Below the pieces are notes generated by a model that saw only the letters and a program-made list of their open reading frames with translations, was not told the origin of the DNA and made no database searches. The translations under genes and the position numbers were made by a program. A DNA stretch of 22,500 nt from Symbiodinium natans (taxonomy: Eukaryota > Sar > Dinophyceae > Suessiales > Symbiodiniaceae): assembly GCA_905221605.1 (NCBI GenBank), contig CAJNDS010002676.1:1-22500 (forward strand), in the 5' to 3' direction. Positions 1-8,628 of the stretch are shown piece after piece (position 1 is the first letter of the stretch; each line of letters begins with the position of its first letter).

Positions 1-120
1 GGGCCTCCTCCCGCAGGAAGAATTAAATAATTTAAATATGAAGGCCCCGAATTAAATATGAATATTTAATTCGGGGCCTTCATATTTAAATTATTTAGTT
101 CCTCCTGCGGGAGGAGGCCC
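1..120. repeat. Palindrome P1, copy 1
   Basis: Base i pairs with base 121-i at 57 of 60 positions. The mismatches are 19/102, 23/98 and the central 60/61. It has GC-rich tips, an AT-rich arm, a GAAGGCCCCG block and an AT core, with essentially no loop. Confidence 0.95.
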
Positions 121-183
121 GGCCCCCCCCCCTCCAGGATTTAAATTATTTAAATTATTTAAATTATTTAAATTATTTAATTA

Positions 184-282
184 CCGGGCCCGATTTAAAT
201 ATTTTAAATATGAAGGCCACGGTTTAAATATGAATATTTAATTCGGGAGCTTCATATTTAAATTATTTCATTCGGGCCCGGG
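184..282. repeat. Palindrome P2, copy 1
   Basis: Outer arms are CCGGGCCCG and CGGGCCCGGG. The inner arms are not identical: left GAAGGCCACG, right CGGGAGCTTC. The core therefore has a readable orientation. Confidence 0.9.
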
Positions 283-345
283 AATTAAATAATTTAAAAA
301 TAATTTAAATAATTTAAATAATTTAAATCCTGGAGGGGGGGGGGC

Positions 346-466
346 GGGCCTCCTCCCGCAGGAAGAATTAAATAATTTAAATATGAAGGCCCCGAAATAG
401 ATATTAATATTTAATTCGGGGCCTTCATATTTAAATTATTTAATTCCTCCTGCGGGAGGAGGGCCC
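346..466. repeat. Palindrome P1, copy 2
   Basis: Same plan as copy 1, but the central AT core has diverged (AATAGATATTAATATT). Confidence 0.9.
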
Positions 467-510
467 GCCCCCCCCCCCTCCAGGATTTAAATTATTTAAA
501 TTATTTAATT

Positions 511-610
511 CCCGGGCCCGAATTAAATAATTTAAATATGAAGCTCCCGAATTAAATATTCATATTTAAATCGTGGCCTTCATATTTAAATTATTTAAAT
601 CGGGCCCGGG
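511..610. repeat. Palindrome P2, copy 2 (core inverted)
   Basis: The outer arms match the other P2 copies. The core reads GAAGCTCCCG ... CGTGGCCTTC, the reverse complement of the core in copies 1, 3 and 4. Confidence 0.92.
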
Positions 611-717
611 AATTAACTAATTTAAATAATTTAAATAATTTAAATGGGCCCGGGAATTAAATAATTTAAATAATTTAAATGATTTAAATAATTTAAATCC
701 GGGAGGGGGGGGGGGCC

Positions 718-837
718 GGGCCTCCTTTTGCAGGAGGAATTAAATAATTTAAATATGAAGGCCCCGAATTAAATATTCATATTTAAATCGAGGCCTTCAT
801 ATTTAAATTATTTAATTCCTCCTGGGGGAGGAGGCCC
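718..837. repeat. Palindrome P1, copy 3
   Basis: Left tip is CCTCCTTTTGCAGGAGG and right tip CCTCCTGGGGGAGGAGG. The core holds ATATTCATAT, the opposite loop orientation to copy 1. Confidence 0.9.
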
Positions 838-906
838 CCCCCCCCCCTCCAGGATTTAAATTATTTAAATTATTTAAATTATTTAAATTATTTAAATTAT
901 TTAATT

Positions 907-1006
907 CCCGGGCCCGATTTAAATAATTTAAATATGAAGGCCACGGTTTAAATATGAATATTTAATTCGGGAGCTTCATATTTAAATTATTTAATTCGGG
1001 CCCGGG
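907..1006. repeat. Palindrome P2, copy 3
   Basis: Exactly 100 bp from CCCGGGCCCG to CGGGCCCGGG. Core orientation is the same as copy 1. Confidence 0.9.
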
Positions 1007-1059
1007 AATTAATAATTTAAATAATTTAAATAATTTAAATCCGGGAGGGGGGGGGGGCC

Positions 1060-1179
1060 GGGCCTCCTTTTGCAGGAGGAATTAAAAATTTTCAATATGA
1101 AGGCCCCGAATTAAATATTCATATTTAAATCGAGGCCTTCATATTTAAATTATTTAATTCCTCCTGGGGGAGGAGGCCC
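1060..1179. repeat. Palindrome P1, copy 4
   Basis: Closest to copy 3 (same TTTTGCAGG tip and same core orientation). The left AT arm is degraded (AAAAATTTTCAATATG). Confidence 0.9.
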
Positions 1180-1261
1180 GCCCCCCCACCCCTCCAGGAT
1201 TTAAATTATTTAAATTATTTAAATTATTAAAATTCTTTAAATGTTTTTAAATTATTTAATT

Positions 1262-1361
1262 CCCGGGCCCGATTTAAATAATTTAAATATGAAGGCCACG
1301 ATTTAAATATGAATATTTAATTCGGGAGCTTCATATTTAAATTATGTAAATCGGGCCCGGG
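1262..1361. repeat. Palindrome P2, copy 4
   Basis: 100 bp. Core reads GAAGGCCACG ... CGGGAGCTTC, the same orientation as copies 1 and 3. Confidence 0.9.
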
Positions 1362-1414
1362 AATTAAATAATTTAAATAATTTAAATAATTTAAATCCTG
1401 GAGGGGGGGGGGCC

Positions 1415-1532
1415 GGGCTTCCTCCCGCAGGAGGAATTAAATAATTTAAATATGAAGGCCCCGATTTAAATATTCATATTTAAATCGGGGCCTTCATATT
1501 TAAATTATTTAATTCCTCCTGCGGGAGGGCCC
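1415..1532. repeat. Palindrome P1, copy 5
   Basis: Last copy. Its core is fully symmetrical (GGCCCCGATTTAAAT / ATTTAAATCGGGGCC). The array stops at its right tip and TCA microsatellite begins within a few bases. Confidence 0.9.
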
Positions 1533-1536
1533 CCTC

Positions 1537-1895
1537 AATCAGCTTCATCATCATCATCCTCATCCTCATCCGCATCATCATCATCATCTTCATTATCGTC
1601 ATCATCTTCATCATCTATCATCATCATCTTCATCATCTTCATCATCTTTTTTCATCATCCCCATCATCTCTCTCATCTCCACGGTTGTTCCAATATGTTT
1701 CATGTGCATCCTTGACATCAATGATCCCAATCAGCTTCATCATCATCTTCATCATCTTCATCATCTTCATCATCTCCATCATTTTCATCATCTTCATCCT
1801 CTTCATCATCTTCATCATCTTCATCATCTCCATCATCTTCATCATCTTCATGATCTGCTTCATCTGCTTCATCCTTCATCTGTTTCTTATGTTTC
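1537..1895. repeat. TCA/TTC trinucleotide microsatellite
   Basis: Imperfect (TCATCATCT)n with interruptions at about 1670-1735 (GGTTGTTCCAATATG and neighbours). Long open frames run through it on both strands because the motif is three bases long. Their products are Ile/Phe-, His- or Asp/Glu-rich and show no domain, so no gene is called. Confidence 0.9.
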
Positions 1896-1923
1896 ATTGC
1901 TTCTTGGGGCCCAGGAGGGCCTG

Positions 1924-3350
1924 GGGCAGGAGCAACTTTGCCGGTCAAAACTTGCCGGGATCCCCTTGGCACCCTGGAAAAGTGATGCAAATACCACACA
2001 AAACGGGAAAGGGTAGGAACAACTTTGTCGGTCAAAATTTGCCGGGATCCCCTTGGCACCCTGGAAAAGTCCTGCAAATACCACACAAAACGGGAAAGGG
2101 TAGGAACAACTTTGCCGGTCAAAATTTGCCGGGATCCCCTTGGCACCCTGGAAAAGTCCTGCAAATACCACACAAAACGGGAAAGGGTAGGAACAACATT
2201 TGCCGGTCAAAATTTGCCGGGATTCCCTTGGCACCCCGGAAAAGTGATGCAAATACCACACAAAACGGGAAAGGGTAGGAACAACTTTGCGGGTCAAAAT
2301 TTGCCGGGATTCCCTTGGCACCCTAGAAAAGTCCTGCAAATACCACACAAAACGGGAAAGGGTAGGAACAACTTTGCCGGTCAAAATTTGCCGGGATTCC
2401 CTTGGCACCCTAGAAAAGTGATGCAAATACCACACAAAACGGGAAAGGGTAGGAACAACTTTGCCGGTCAAAATTTGCCGGGATCCCCTTGGCACTCGGG
2501 AAAAGTGATGCAAATGCCACACAAAACGGGAACGGGTAGGAACAACTTTGCGGGTCAAAATTTGCCGGGACCCCCTTGGCACCCGGGAAAAGTGATGCAA
2601 ATACCACACAAAACGGGAAAGGGTAGGAACAACTTTGCCGGTCAAAATTTGCCGGGATCCCCTTGGCACCCTGGAAAAGTGATGCAAATACCACACAAAA
2701 CGGGAACGGGTAGGAACAACTTTGCCGGTCAAAATTTGCCGGGATTCCCTTGGCACCCTGGAAAAGTCCTGCAAATACCACACAAAACGGGAAAGGGTAG
2801 GAACAACTTTGCGGGTCAAAATTTGCCGGGATTCCCTTGGCACCCTGGAAAAGTCCTGCAAATACCACACAAAACGGGAAAGGGTAGGAACAACTTTGCC
2901 GGTCAAAATTTGCCGGGATCCCCTTGGCACTCGGGAAAAGTGATGCAAATACCACACAAAACGGGAACGGGTAGGAACAACTTTGCGGGTCAAAATTTGC
3001 CGGGACCCCCTTGGCACCCGGGAAAAGTGATGCAAATACCACACAAAACGGGAAAGGGTAGGAACAACTTTGCCGGTCAAAATTTGCCGGGATTCCCTTG
3101 GCACCCTGGAAAAGTCCTGCAAATACCACACAAAACGGGAAAGGGTAGGAACAACTTTGCGGGTCAAAATTTGCCGGGATTCCCTTGGCACCCTGGAAAA
3201 GTCCTGCAAATACCACACAAAACGGGAAAGGGTAGGAACAACTTTGCCGGTCAAAATTTGCCGGGATCCCCTTGGCACTCGGGAAAAGTGATGCAAATAC
3301 CACACAAAACGGGAACGGGTAGGAACAACTTTGCGGGTCAAAATTTGCCG
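1924..3350 (+). repeat. 87-bp satellite array, about 16.4 copies
   Basis: The landmark GGGTAGGAAC recurs at 2011, 2098, 2185, 2273, 2360 and on to 3317 at 87-bp steps, with a diverged first copy at 1924. The unit also holds TTTGCCGGTCAAAATTTG, GGGATCCCCTTGGCACC and ACCACACAAAACGGGAA. One step (2185 to 2273) is 88 bp. As 87 is 29 codons, several frames stay open across the array and give 29-residue protein repeats. I regard these as artefacts. The array ends where TTTGCCG meets CCTTCGTATGCC. Confidence 0.96.
2708..3345 (+). repeat. 348-bp higher-order repeat inside the 87-bp array
   Basis: Four variant 87-mers repeat in the same order. Two consecutive GGGATTCCCTT units are followed by one with GGATCCCCTTGGCACTCGGG and one with GGGACCCCCTTGG. 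The segment from 2722 recurs from 3070, exactly 348 bp on. This points to amplification by multi-unit unequal exchange. Confidence 0.85.
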
Positions 3351-3472
3351 CCTTCGTATGCCATGAGAAATGCGCGGCTCGATTTGGCCAAATTTTGCCC
3401 GGAGGCTGCCCGGCAAAATTTGGCCAAATCGGGCCCCTGGACATTGAAATGAAATCAATTTTTCAATTCCCC
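3351..3472. repeat. Spacer with a 20-bp-arm inverted repeat
   Basis: CGATTTGGCCAAATTTTGCC at 3380-3399 is the exact reverse complement of 3412-3431, with a 12-nt loop. The right arm and what follows (AAAATTTGGCC ... GGGCCCCTGG) resemble part of the 87-bp unit, so this may be a decayed edge of the array. The remainder (to 3472) shows no gene. Confidence 0.8.
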
Positions 3473-3586
3473 GATACTAAATCACGAGCCCGGGCCTCCC
3501 CCTCAACACTAAATTACGAGCCCGGGCCTCCCCCCAATACTGAATTACGAGCGCGGGCCTCCCCCCAATACTAAAGTACGAGCCGG
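3473..3586 (+). repeat. Short tandem repeat, four ~31-bp units
   Basis: ACTAAATTACGAGCCCGGG plus a C-rich tail recurs with starts at 3476, 3508, 3539 and 3570 (steps 32, 31, 31). Confidence 0.9.
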
Positions 3587-3587
3587 G

Positions 3588-3672
3588 GAATTAAATAATT
3601 TAAATAATTTTAATGCCCGGACGCCCCCCCTGGGGCATTTAAATTATTTAAATTATTTAAATTATTTAATTC
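3588..3672. repeat. AT-rich foldback of the P1/P2 spacer type
   Basis: GAATTAAATAATTTAAATAA on the left faces its near reverse complement ending TTATTTAATTC on the right, around a GC-rich loop (GCCCGGACGCCCCCCCTGGGGC). It is built from the same 9-bp ATTTAAATT motif as 1-1533, so pieces of that array family lie outside it. Confidence 0.85.
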
Positions 3673-3688
3673 CTGACCCCCCAACCCC

Positions 3689-4823
3689 GACCCGCAAATG
3701 TTGTTCCTACCCTTTTCCGTTGTGTGTGGTATTTGCAGGACTTTTGCAGGGTGCCAAGGGGATCCCGGCAAATTTTGACCCGCAAATGTTGTTCCTACCC
3801 TTTTTCGTTTTGTGTGGTATTTGCAGGACTTTTGCAGGGTGCCAAGGGAATCCCGGCAAATTTTGACCCGCAAATGTTGTTCCTACACTATTCCGATTTG
3901 TGTGGCATTTGCAGGGCTTTCGCAGGGTGCCAAGGGGATCCCGGCAAATTTTGACCCGCAAATGTTGTTCCTACCCTTTTCCGTTTTGTGTGGCATTTGC
4001 AGGACTTTTGCAGGGTGCCAAGGGGATCCCGGCAAATTTTGACCCGCAAATGTTGTTCCTACCCTTTTTCGTTTTGTGTGGTATTTGCAGGACTTTTGCA
4101 GGGCGCCAAGGGAATCCCGGCAAATTTTGACCCGCAAATGTTGTTCCTACCCTATTCCCGTTTGTGTGGCATTTGCAGGACTTTTGCAGGGTGCCAAGGG
4201 GATCCCGGCAAATTTTGACCCGCAAATGTTGTTCCTACCCTTTTCCGTTTTGTGTGGCATTTGCAGGACTTTTGCAGGGTGCCAAGGGGATCCCGGCAAA
4301 TTTTGACCCGCAAATGTTGTTCCTACCCTTTTTCGTTTTGTGTGGTATTTGCAGGACTTTTGCAGGGTGCCAAGGGGATCCCGGCAAATTTTGACCCGCA
4401 AATGTTGTTCCTACCTTTTTCCGTTTTGTGTGGTATTTGCAGGACTTTTGCAGGGTGCCAAGGGGATCCCGGCAAATTTTGACCCGCAAATGTTGTTCCT
4501 ACCCTTTCCGTTTTGTGTGGCATTTGCAGGACTTTTGCAGGGTGCCAAGGGGATCCCGGCAAATTTTGACCCGCAAATGTTGTTCCTACCCTTTTCCGTT
4601 TTGTGTGGCATTTGCAGGACTTTTGCAGGGTGCCAAGGGGATCCCGGCAAATTTTGACCCGCAAATGTTGTTCCTACCCTTTTCCGTTTTGTGTGGTATT
4701 TGCAGGACTTTTGCAGGGTGCCATGGGGATCCCGGCAAATTTTGACCCGCAAATGTTGTTCCTACCCTTTTCCGTTTTGTGTGGTATTTGCAGGACTTTT
4801 GCAGGGTGCCAAGGGGATCCCGG
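3689..4823 (-). repeat. 88-bp satellite array, about 13 copies, inverted
   Basis: CAAATGTTGTTCCTACCC recurs at 88-bp steps (one 87-bp step between about 4428 and 4603). The unit is the reverse complement of the 87-bp unit family, with fixed differences: AACATTTGCGGG for AACTTTGCCGG, CTGCAAAAG for CTGGAAAAG, and CGGAAAAGGG for CGGGAAAGGG. As 88 is not a multiple of three, open frames here are short and staggered. The array ends at ATCCCGG (4823) and joins the 1.9-kb repeat directly. Confidence 0.96.
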
Positions 4824-5248
4824 TCTCCTGTCTTCATTTCTCCTCCATGATTTTCATTGCTCTTCCCATGAAAATTGCTTCCTTTTGATCTCTCCTCTCT
4901 CCTTTCTCTCTCCCTTCTCTTCTCTTGTTCTCTTTTGAATCTCAAAATCACACCAAAGGAAGCTTCTTTTCCTTATTGAATGAAAAAGAAAAACAAGAAA
5001 AGAGATAGGTAAAGACACTGAAGAGCTCCACTGCCTATTGTTTCATTCCCTTTCCTCTCTTTCTATGTGTTGTTTCCTTGTCGTTTCAGAAAGCTAGCAA
5101 AATAAGAGCAAGGGGGCTTCCTGAAGAGGAGAGAGGGCACCTATTTTTTTAATTATAGAGGGGAAAGCGAGAGACAAGGAAGGGAGAGATGATAGATAAA
5201 GAAGAGTGCTATCCGTCTCCTTGTTTCTTGTGTCTTCTCTTCTTTTCA

Positions 5249-5602
5249 GTTCATCATATTCCTCTTTTCGGCCTGTCTCTTCTGCTCTTTTCCTTACCCT
5301 TCTCCTTTTCAAGTTCTTCCAATTTAGTTTTTCTGTTTCGAAAAGAAAGAGGGAAGGGAGAGAGAAGGGCGAGAGGATAGATAAAGAAGAGTGCCATCTT
5401 CTTTGCGCCTTGTTTTGTCTCTCCATCTTCTTTGTTCATCTCTCTTCTATTCTTTTCTTGGCTCTTCCCATTAGAATTGTGTTCCTTTTATCTCTCCTCT
5501 CTCCTTCTCTTTCCCTTGTCTTCTCCTGTTCCCCTTTAAATGACAAAAACACAAGAAAGGAAGAAGAGGGGAATGGAGGCCCTTTTCCGGTATTCTCCTG
5601 TT
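5249..5602. repeat. Internal module B of the 1.9-kb unit
   Basis: Contains TTCGAAAAGAAAGAGGG (from 5337), GATAGATAAAGAAGAGTGCC and CCCCTTTAAATGACAAAA (from 5531). The same landmarks recur exactly 884 bp downstream as module B', and more weakly as a third module near 6600-6885. Confidence 0.85.
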
Positions 5603-5664
5603 GCAATGAATAAGGAAAAGAGCATAGGAGATAAGGAAGGGAATTGAAAAGAAAATGGGCGATC

Positions 5665-5717
5665 GGGTGTCCTTTTTGCTAGTTTTCTGCATCTTCAAGG
5701 AAGAAAAAAGGACACCC
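5665..5717. repeat. Stem-loop with perfect 13-bp arms (copy 1)
   Basis: GGGTGTCCTTTTT (5665-5677) faces AAAAAGGACACCC (5705-5717) across a 27-nt loop. The same hairpin is in the second 1.9-kb copy. The third copy lacks the whole ~110-bp segment that carries it. Confidence 0.85.
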
Positions 5718-6132
5718 ACCCAAGAAGGAAAAGTAACTTAAGAGATAGGGAGGAAATTGAAGAGCTCCTCTCTTTACCTAGTCATTCCCTGTCCTCTCTT
5801 CTTATCTGTTGTTTGTCTTATTCGCTTCAAAAAGCAAAATAAGGGAAAGGCGATTTCCTGAAGAGGAAGAAGGGCGCCTACCTGTGAATAGCAAGATTGA
5901 TTTTTTCTAATTAGGGAGAGACTTGCCCCGCCTGAGCCTCCCTGGCCTGCTTGTTGTGGCCACATACAGTTGCGCTTCCAGCAAAATGGCATCCTTGTTA
6001 TCTCGTCTCACTTCTCTTTCCCTTCTCTCCTTCTGTTTCCTTTTGACTGATAAACCACAAGAAAGGAACTTGTGTGATAAGGCAGTGGAAGGGTAAGCAG
6101 AGGGTGACTCCTGGCGCGTGGACCGGTCCATA

Positions 6133-6486
6133 CTTCATCATACCCCTCCTCTCGGCCTATCTCTTCTGTTCCTTTCCTTACCCTTCTCCTTCTCATAGTT
6201 CTTCCTTTTTGTTTTCTTATTTCGAAAAGAAAGAGGGAAGGGAGAGAGAAGGGAGAGAGGATAGATAAAGAAGAGTGCCATCTTCTCTGCGCCTTGTTTT
6301 GTCTCTCCCACTTCTCTATTCATCTCTCTTCTATTCTTTTCTTTGCTCTTCCCATTAACAATGCAATCCTTTTGTCTCTCCTCTCTCCTTCTCTCTCCCT
6401 TCTCTTCTCCTGTTCCCCTTTAAATGACAAAAGCGCAAGAAAGGAAGAACAAGAGGGGAATGGAGGCCATGCTCCTTTCTTTTCCA
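6133..6486. repeat. Internal module B' of the 1.9-kb unit
   Basis: Diverged duplicate of module B at a constant +884 bp offset (TTCGAAAAG at 6221, CCCCTTTAAA at 6415). It also shares TTCATCATAC-CCTC, CTCTTCTGTTC and GGGGAATGGAGGCC. The 1.9-kb unit therefore arose from an older internal duplication before it became tandem. Confidence 0.85.
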
Positions 6487-6726
6487 ATGGATGGGGAAAG
6501 CGAGCGGGGTTGGCTCCTTGTCCGTAGACCCTCCCCATGCTGCAGCAAATCCCTCCTCTCGCCCTATCGCCTCTGTTCTTTTCCTTGTTCCCAAACGGAA
6601 AAAGAAAACGGGTTCCTTTACATGTTCATTGTTCTTCCTTTTGTTTTTATTTGAAAGGGAAAGATAAGAAAGAGAGGAAAGAAGAAAACGAGCACCATCT
6701 TCTCTTTGCCTGATTTTGCACCTCCC

Positions 6727-8628
6727 TCTCCTGTCTTCATTTCTCTTCCATGATTTTCATTGCTCTTCCCATGAAAATTGCTTCCTTTTGATCTCTCCTC
6801 TCCCCTTTCTCTCTCCCTTCTCTTCTCTTGTTCTCTTTTGAATCTCAAAATCACACCAAAGGAAGCTTCTTTTCCTTATTGAATGAAAAAGAAAAACAAG
6901 AAAAGAGATAGGTAAAGACACTGAAGAGCTCCACTGCCTATTGTTTCATTCCCTTTCCTCTCTTTCTATGTGTTGTTTCCTTGTCGTTTCAGAAAGCTAG
7001 CAAAATAAGAGCAAGGGGGCTTCCTGAAGAGGAGAGAGGGCACCTATTTTTTTAATTATAGAGGGGAAAGCGAGAGACAAGGAAGGGAGAGATGATAGAT
7101 AAAGAAGAGTGCTATCCGTCTCCTTGTTTCTTGTGTCTTCTCTTCTTTTCAGTTCATCATATTCCTCTTTTCGGCCTGTCTCTTCTGCTCTTTTCCTTAC
7201 CCTTCTCCTTTTCAAGTTCTTCCAATTTAGTTTTTCTGTTTCGAAAAGAAAGAGGGAAGGGAGAGAGAAGGGCGAGAGGATAGATAAAGAAGAGTGCCAT
7301 CTTCTTTGCGCCTTGTTTTGTCTCTCCATCTTCTTTGTTCATCTCTCTTCTATTCTTTTCTTGGCTCTTCCCATTAGAATTGTGTTCCTTTTATCTCTCC
7401 TCTCTCCTTCTCTTTCCCTTGTCTTCTCCTGTTCCCCTTTAAATGACAAAAACACAAGAAAGGAAGAAGAGGGGAATGGAGGCCCTTTTCCTGTATTCTC
7501 CTGTTGCAATGAATAAGGAAAAGAGCATAGGAGATAAGGAAGGGAATTGAAAAGAAAATGGGCGATCGGGTGTCCTTTTTGCTAGTTTTCTGCATCTTCA
7601 AGGAAGAAAAAAGGACACCCGCCCAAGAAGGAAAAGTAACTTAAGAGATAGGGAGGAAATTGAAGAGCTCCTCTCTTTACCTAGTCATTCCCTGTCCTCT
7701 CTTCTTATCTGTTGTTTGTCTTATTCGCTTCAAAAAGCAAAATAAGGGAAAGGCGATTTCCTGAAGAGGAAGAAGGGCGCCTACCTGTGAATAGCAAGAT
7801 TGATTTTTTCTAATTAGGGAGAGACTTGCCCCGCCTGAGCCTCCCTGGCCTGCTTGTTGTGGCCACATACAGTTGCGCTTCCAGCAAAATGGCATCCTTG
7901 TTATCTCGTCTCACTTCTCTTTCCCTTCTCTCCTTCTGTTTCCTTTTGACTGATAAACCACAAGAAAGGAACTTGTGTGATAAGGCAGTGGAAGGGTAAG
8001 CAGAGGGTGACTCCTGGCGCGTGGACCGGTCCATACTTCATCATACCCCTCCTCTCGACCTATCTCTTCTGTTCCTTTCCTTACCCTCTCCTTCTCATAG
8101 TTCTTCCTTTTTGTTTTCTTATTTCGAAAAGAAAGAGGGAAGGGAGAGAGAAGGGAGAGAGGATAGATAAAGAAGAGTGCCATCTTCTCTGCGCCTTGTT
8201 TTGTCTCTCCCACTTCTCTATTCATCTCTCTTCTATTCTTTTCTTTGCTCTTCCCATTAACAATGCAATCCTTTTGTCTCTCCTCTCTCCTTCTCTCTCC
8301 CTTCTCTTCTCCTGTTCCCCTTTAAATGACAAAAGCGCAAGAAAGGAAGAACAAGAGGGGAATGGAGGCCATGCTCCTTTCTTTTCCAATGGATGGGGAA
8401 AGCGAGCGGGGTTGGCTCCTTGTCCGTAGACCCTCCCCATGCTGCAGCAAATCCCTCCTCTCGCCCTATCGCCTCTGTTCTTTTCCTTGTTCCCAAACGG
8501 AAAAAGAAAACGGGTTCCTTTACATGTTCATTGTTCTTCCTTTTGTTTTTATTTGAAAGGGAAAGATAAGAAAGAGAGGAAAGAAGAAAACGAGCACCAT
8601 CTTCTCTTTGCCTGATTTTGCACCTCCC
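6727..8628. repeat. 1.9-kb composite repeat, copy 2 (1902 bp)
   Basis: Nearly identical to copy 1. One base is missing in the CCCTTCTCC stretch near 8086 (CCCTCTCC) and there are scattered substitutions (for example CACCCGCCC near 7620 for CACCCACCC). No gene is called. Confidence 0.95.
7568..7620. repeat. Stem-loop with perfect 13-bp arms (copy 2)
   Basis: Same hairpin as at 5665-5717, offset by 1903 bp. Confidence 0.85.

Larger units (their letters stand above)
1..1533. repeat. Nested-palindrome satellite array, ~350-bp period
   Basis: Two palindrome classes alternate. P1 (about 120 bp, ends GGGCCTCCTCCCGCAGG) occurs five times and P2 (about 100 bp, ends CCCGGGCCCG) four times. They are joined by spacers of a C run, TCCAGG and (ATTTAAATT)n after P1, and by the mirror image, (AATTTAAAT)n CCTGGAGGGGG, before the next P1. 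Because the spacers are themselves inverted, the whole 1.5 kb reads almost the same on both strands. P1 copies start near 1, 346, 718, 1060 and 1415. No gene is visible. A further AT foldback of the same type lies at 3588-3672. Confidence 0.95.
4824..6726. repeat. 1.9-kb composite repeat, copy 1 (1903 bp)
   Basis: TCTCCTGTCTTCATTTCTC at 4824 recurs at 6727 and 8629. Copies 1 and 2 are almost identical. The unit is a mosaic of alternating pyrimidine-rich (CTCTCCTCTCTCC) and purine-rich (GAAAGAGGGAAGGG) blocks that can pair with each other. The longest frame (5206-5613, 135 codons) encodes Leu/Ser/Phe-rich then Lys/Arg/Glu-rich low-complexity sequence with no recognisable domain. Near-identity of the copies means its conservation says nothing about selection. 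I call it non-coding. Confidence 0.95.

Noticed and set aside
1685-3458. Long open frames (up to 523 codons) with 29-residue protein repeats on both strands
   Set aside because: The unit is 87 bp, a multiple of three, so frames without a stop in one unit stay open in all. Several frames on both strands are open at once, and there is no start context or non-repetitive domain.
1924-4823. CRISPR-like regular repeats
   Set aside because: Units are 87-88 bp with no unique spacers, and the setting is eukaryotic. It is ordinary satellite DNA.
5206-5613. 135-codon frame repeated in the 1.9-kb units (also 7109-7516 and 9011-9421)
   Set aside because: Low-complexity Leu/Ser/Phe and Lys/Arg/Glu product from CT/GA-rich DNA. 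Conservation reflects recent duplication of the whole unit.
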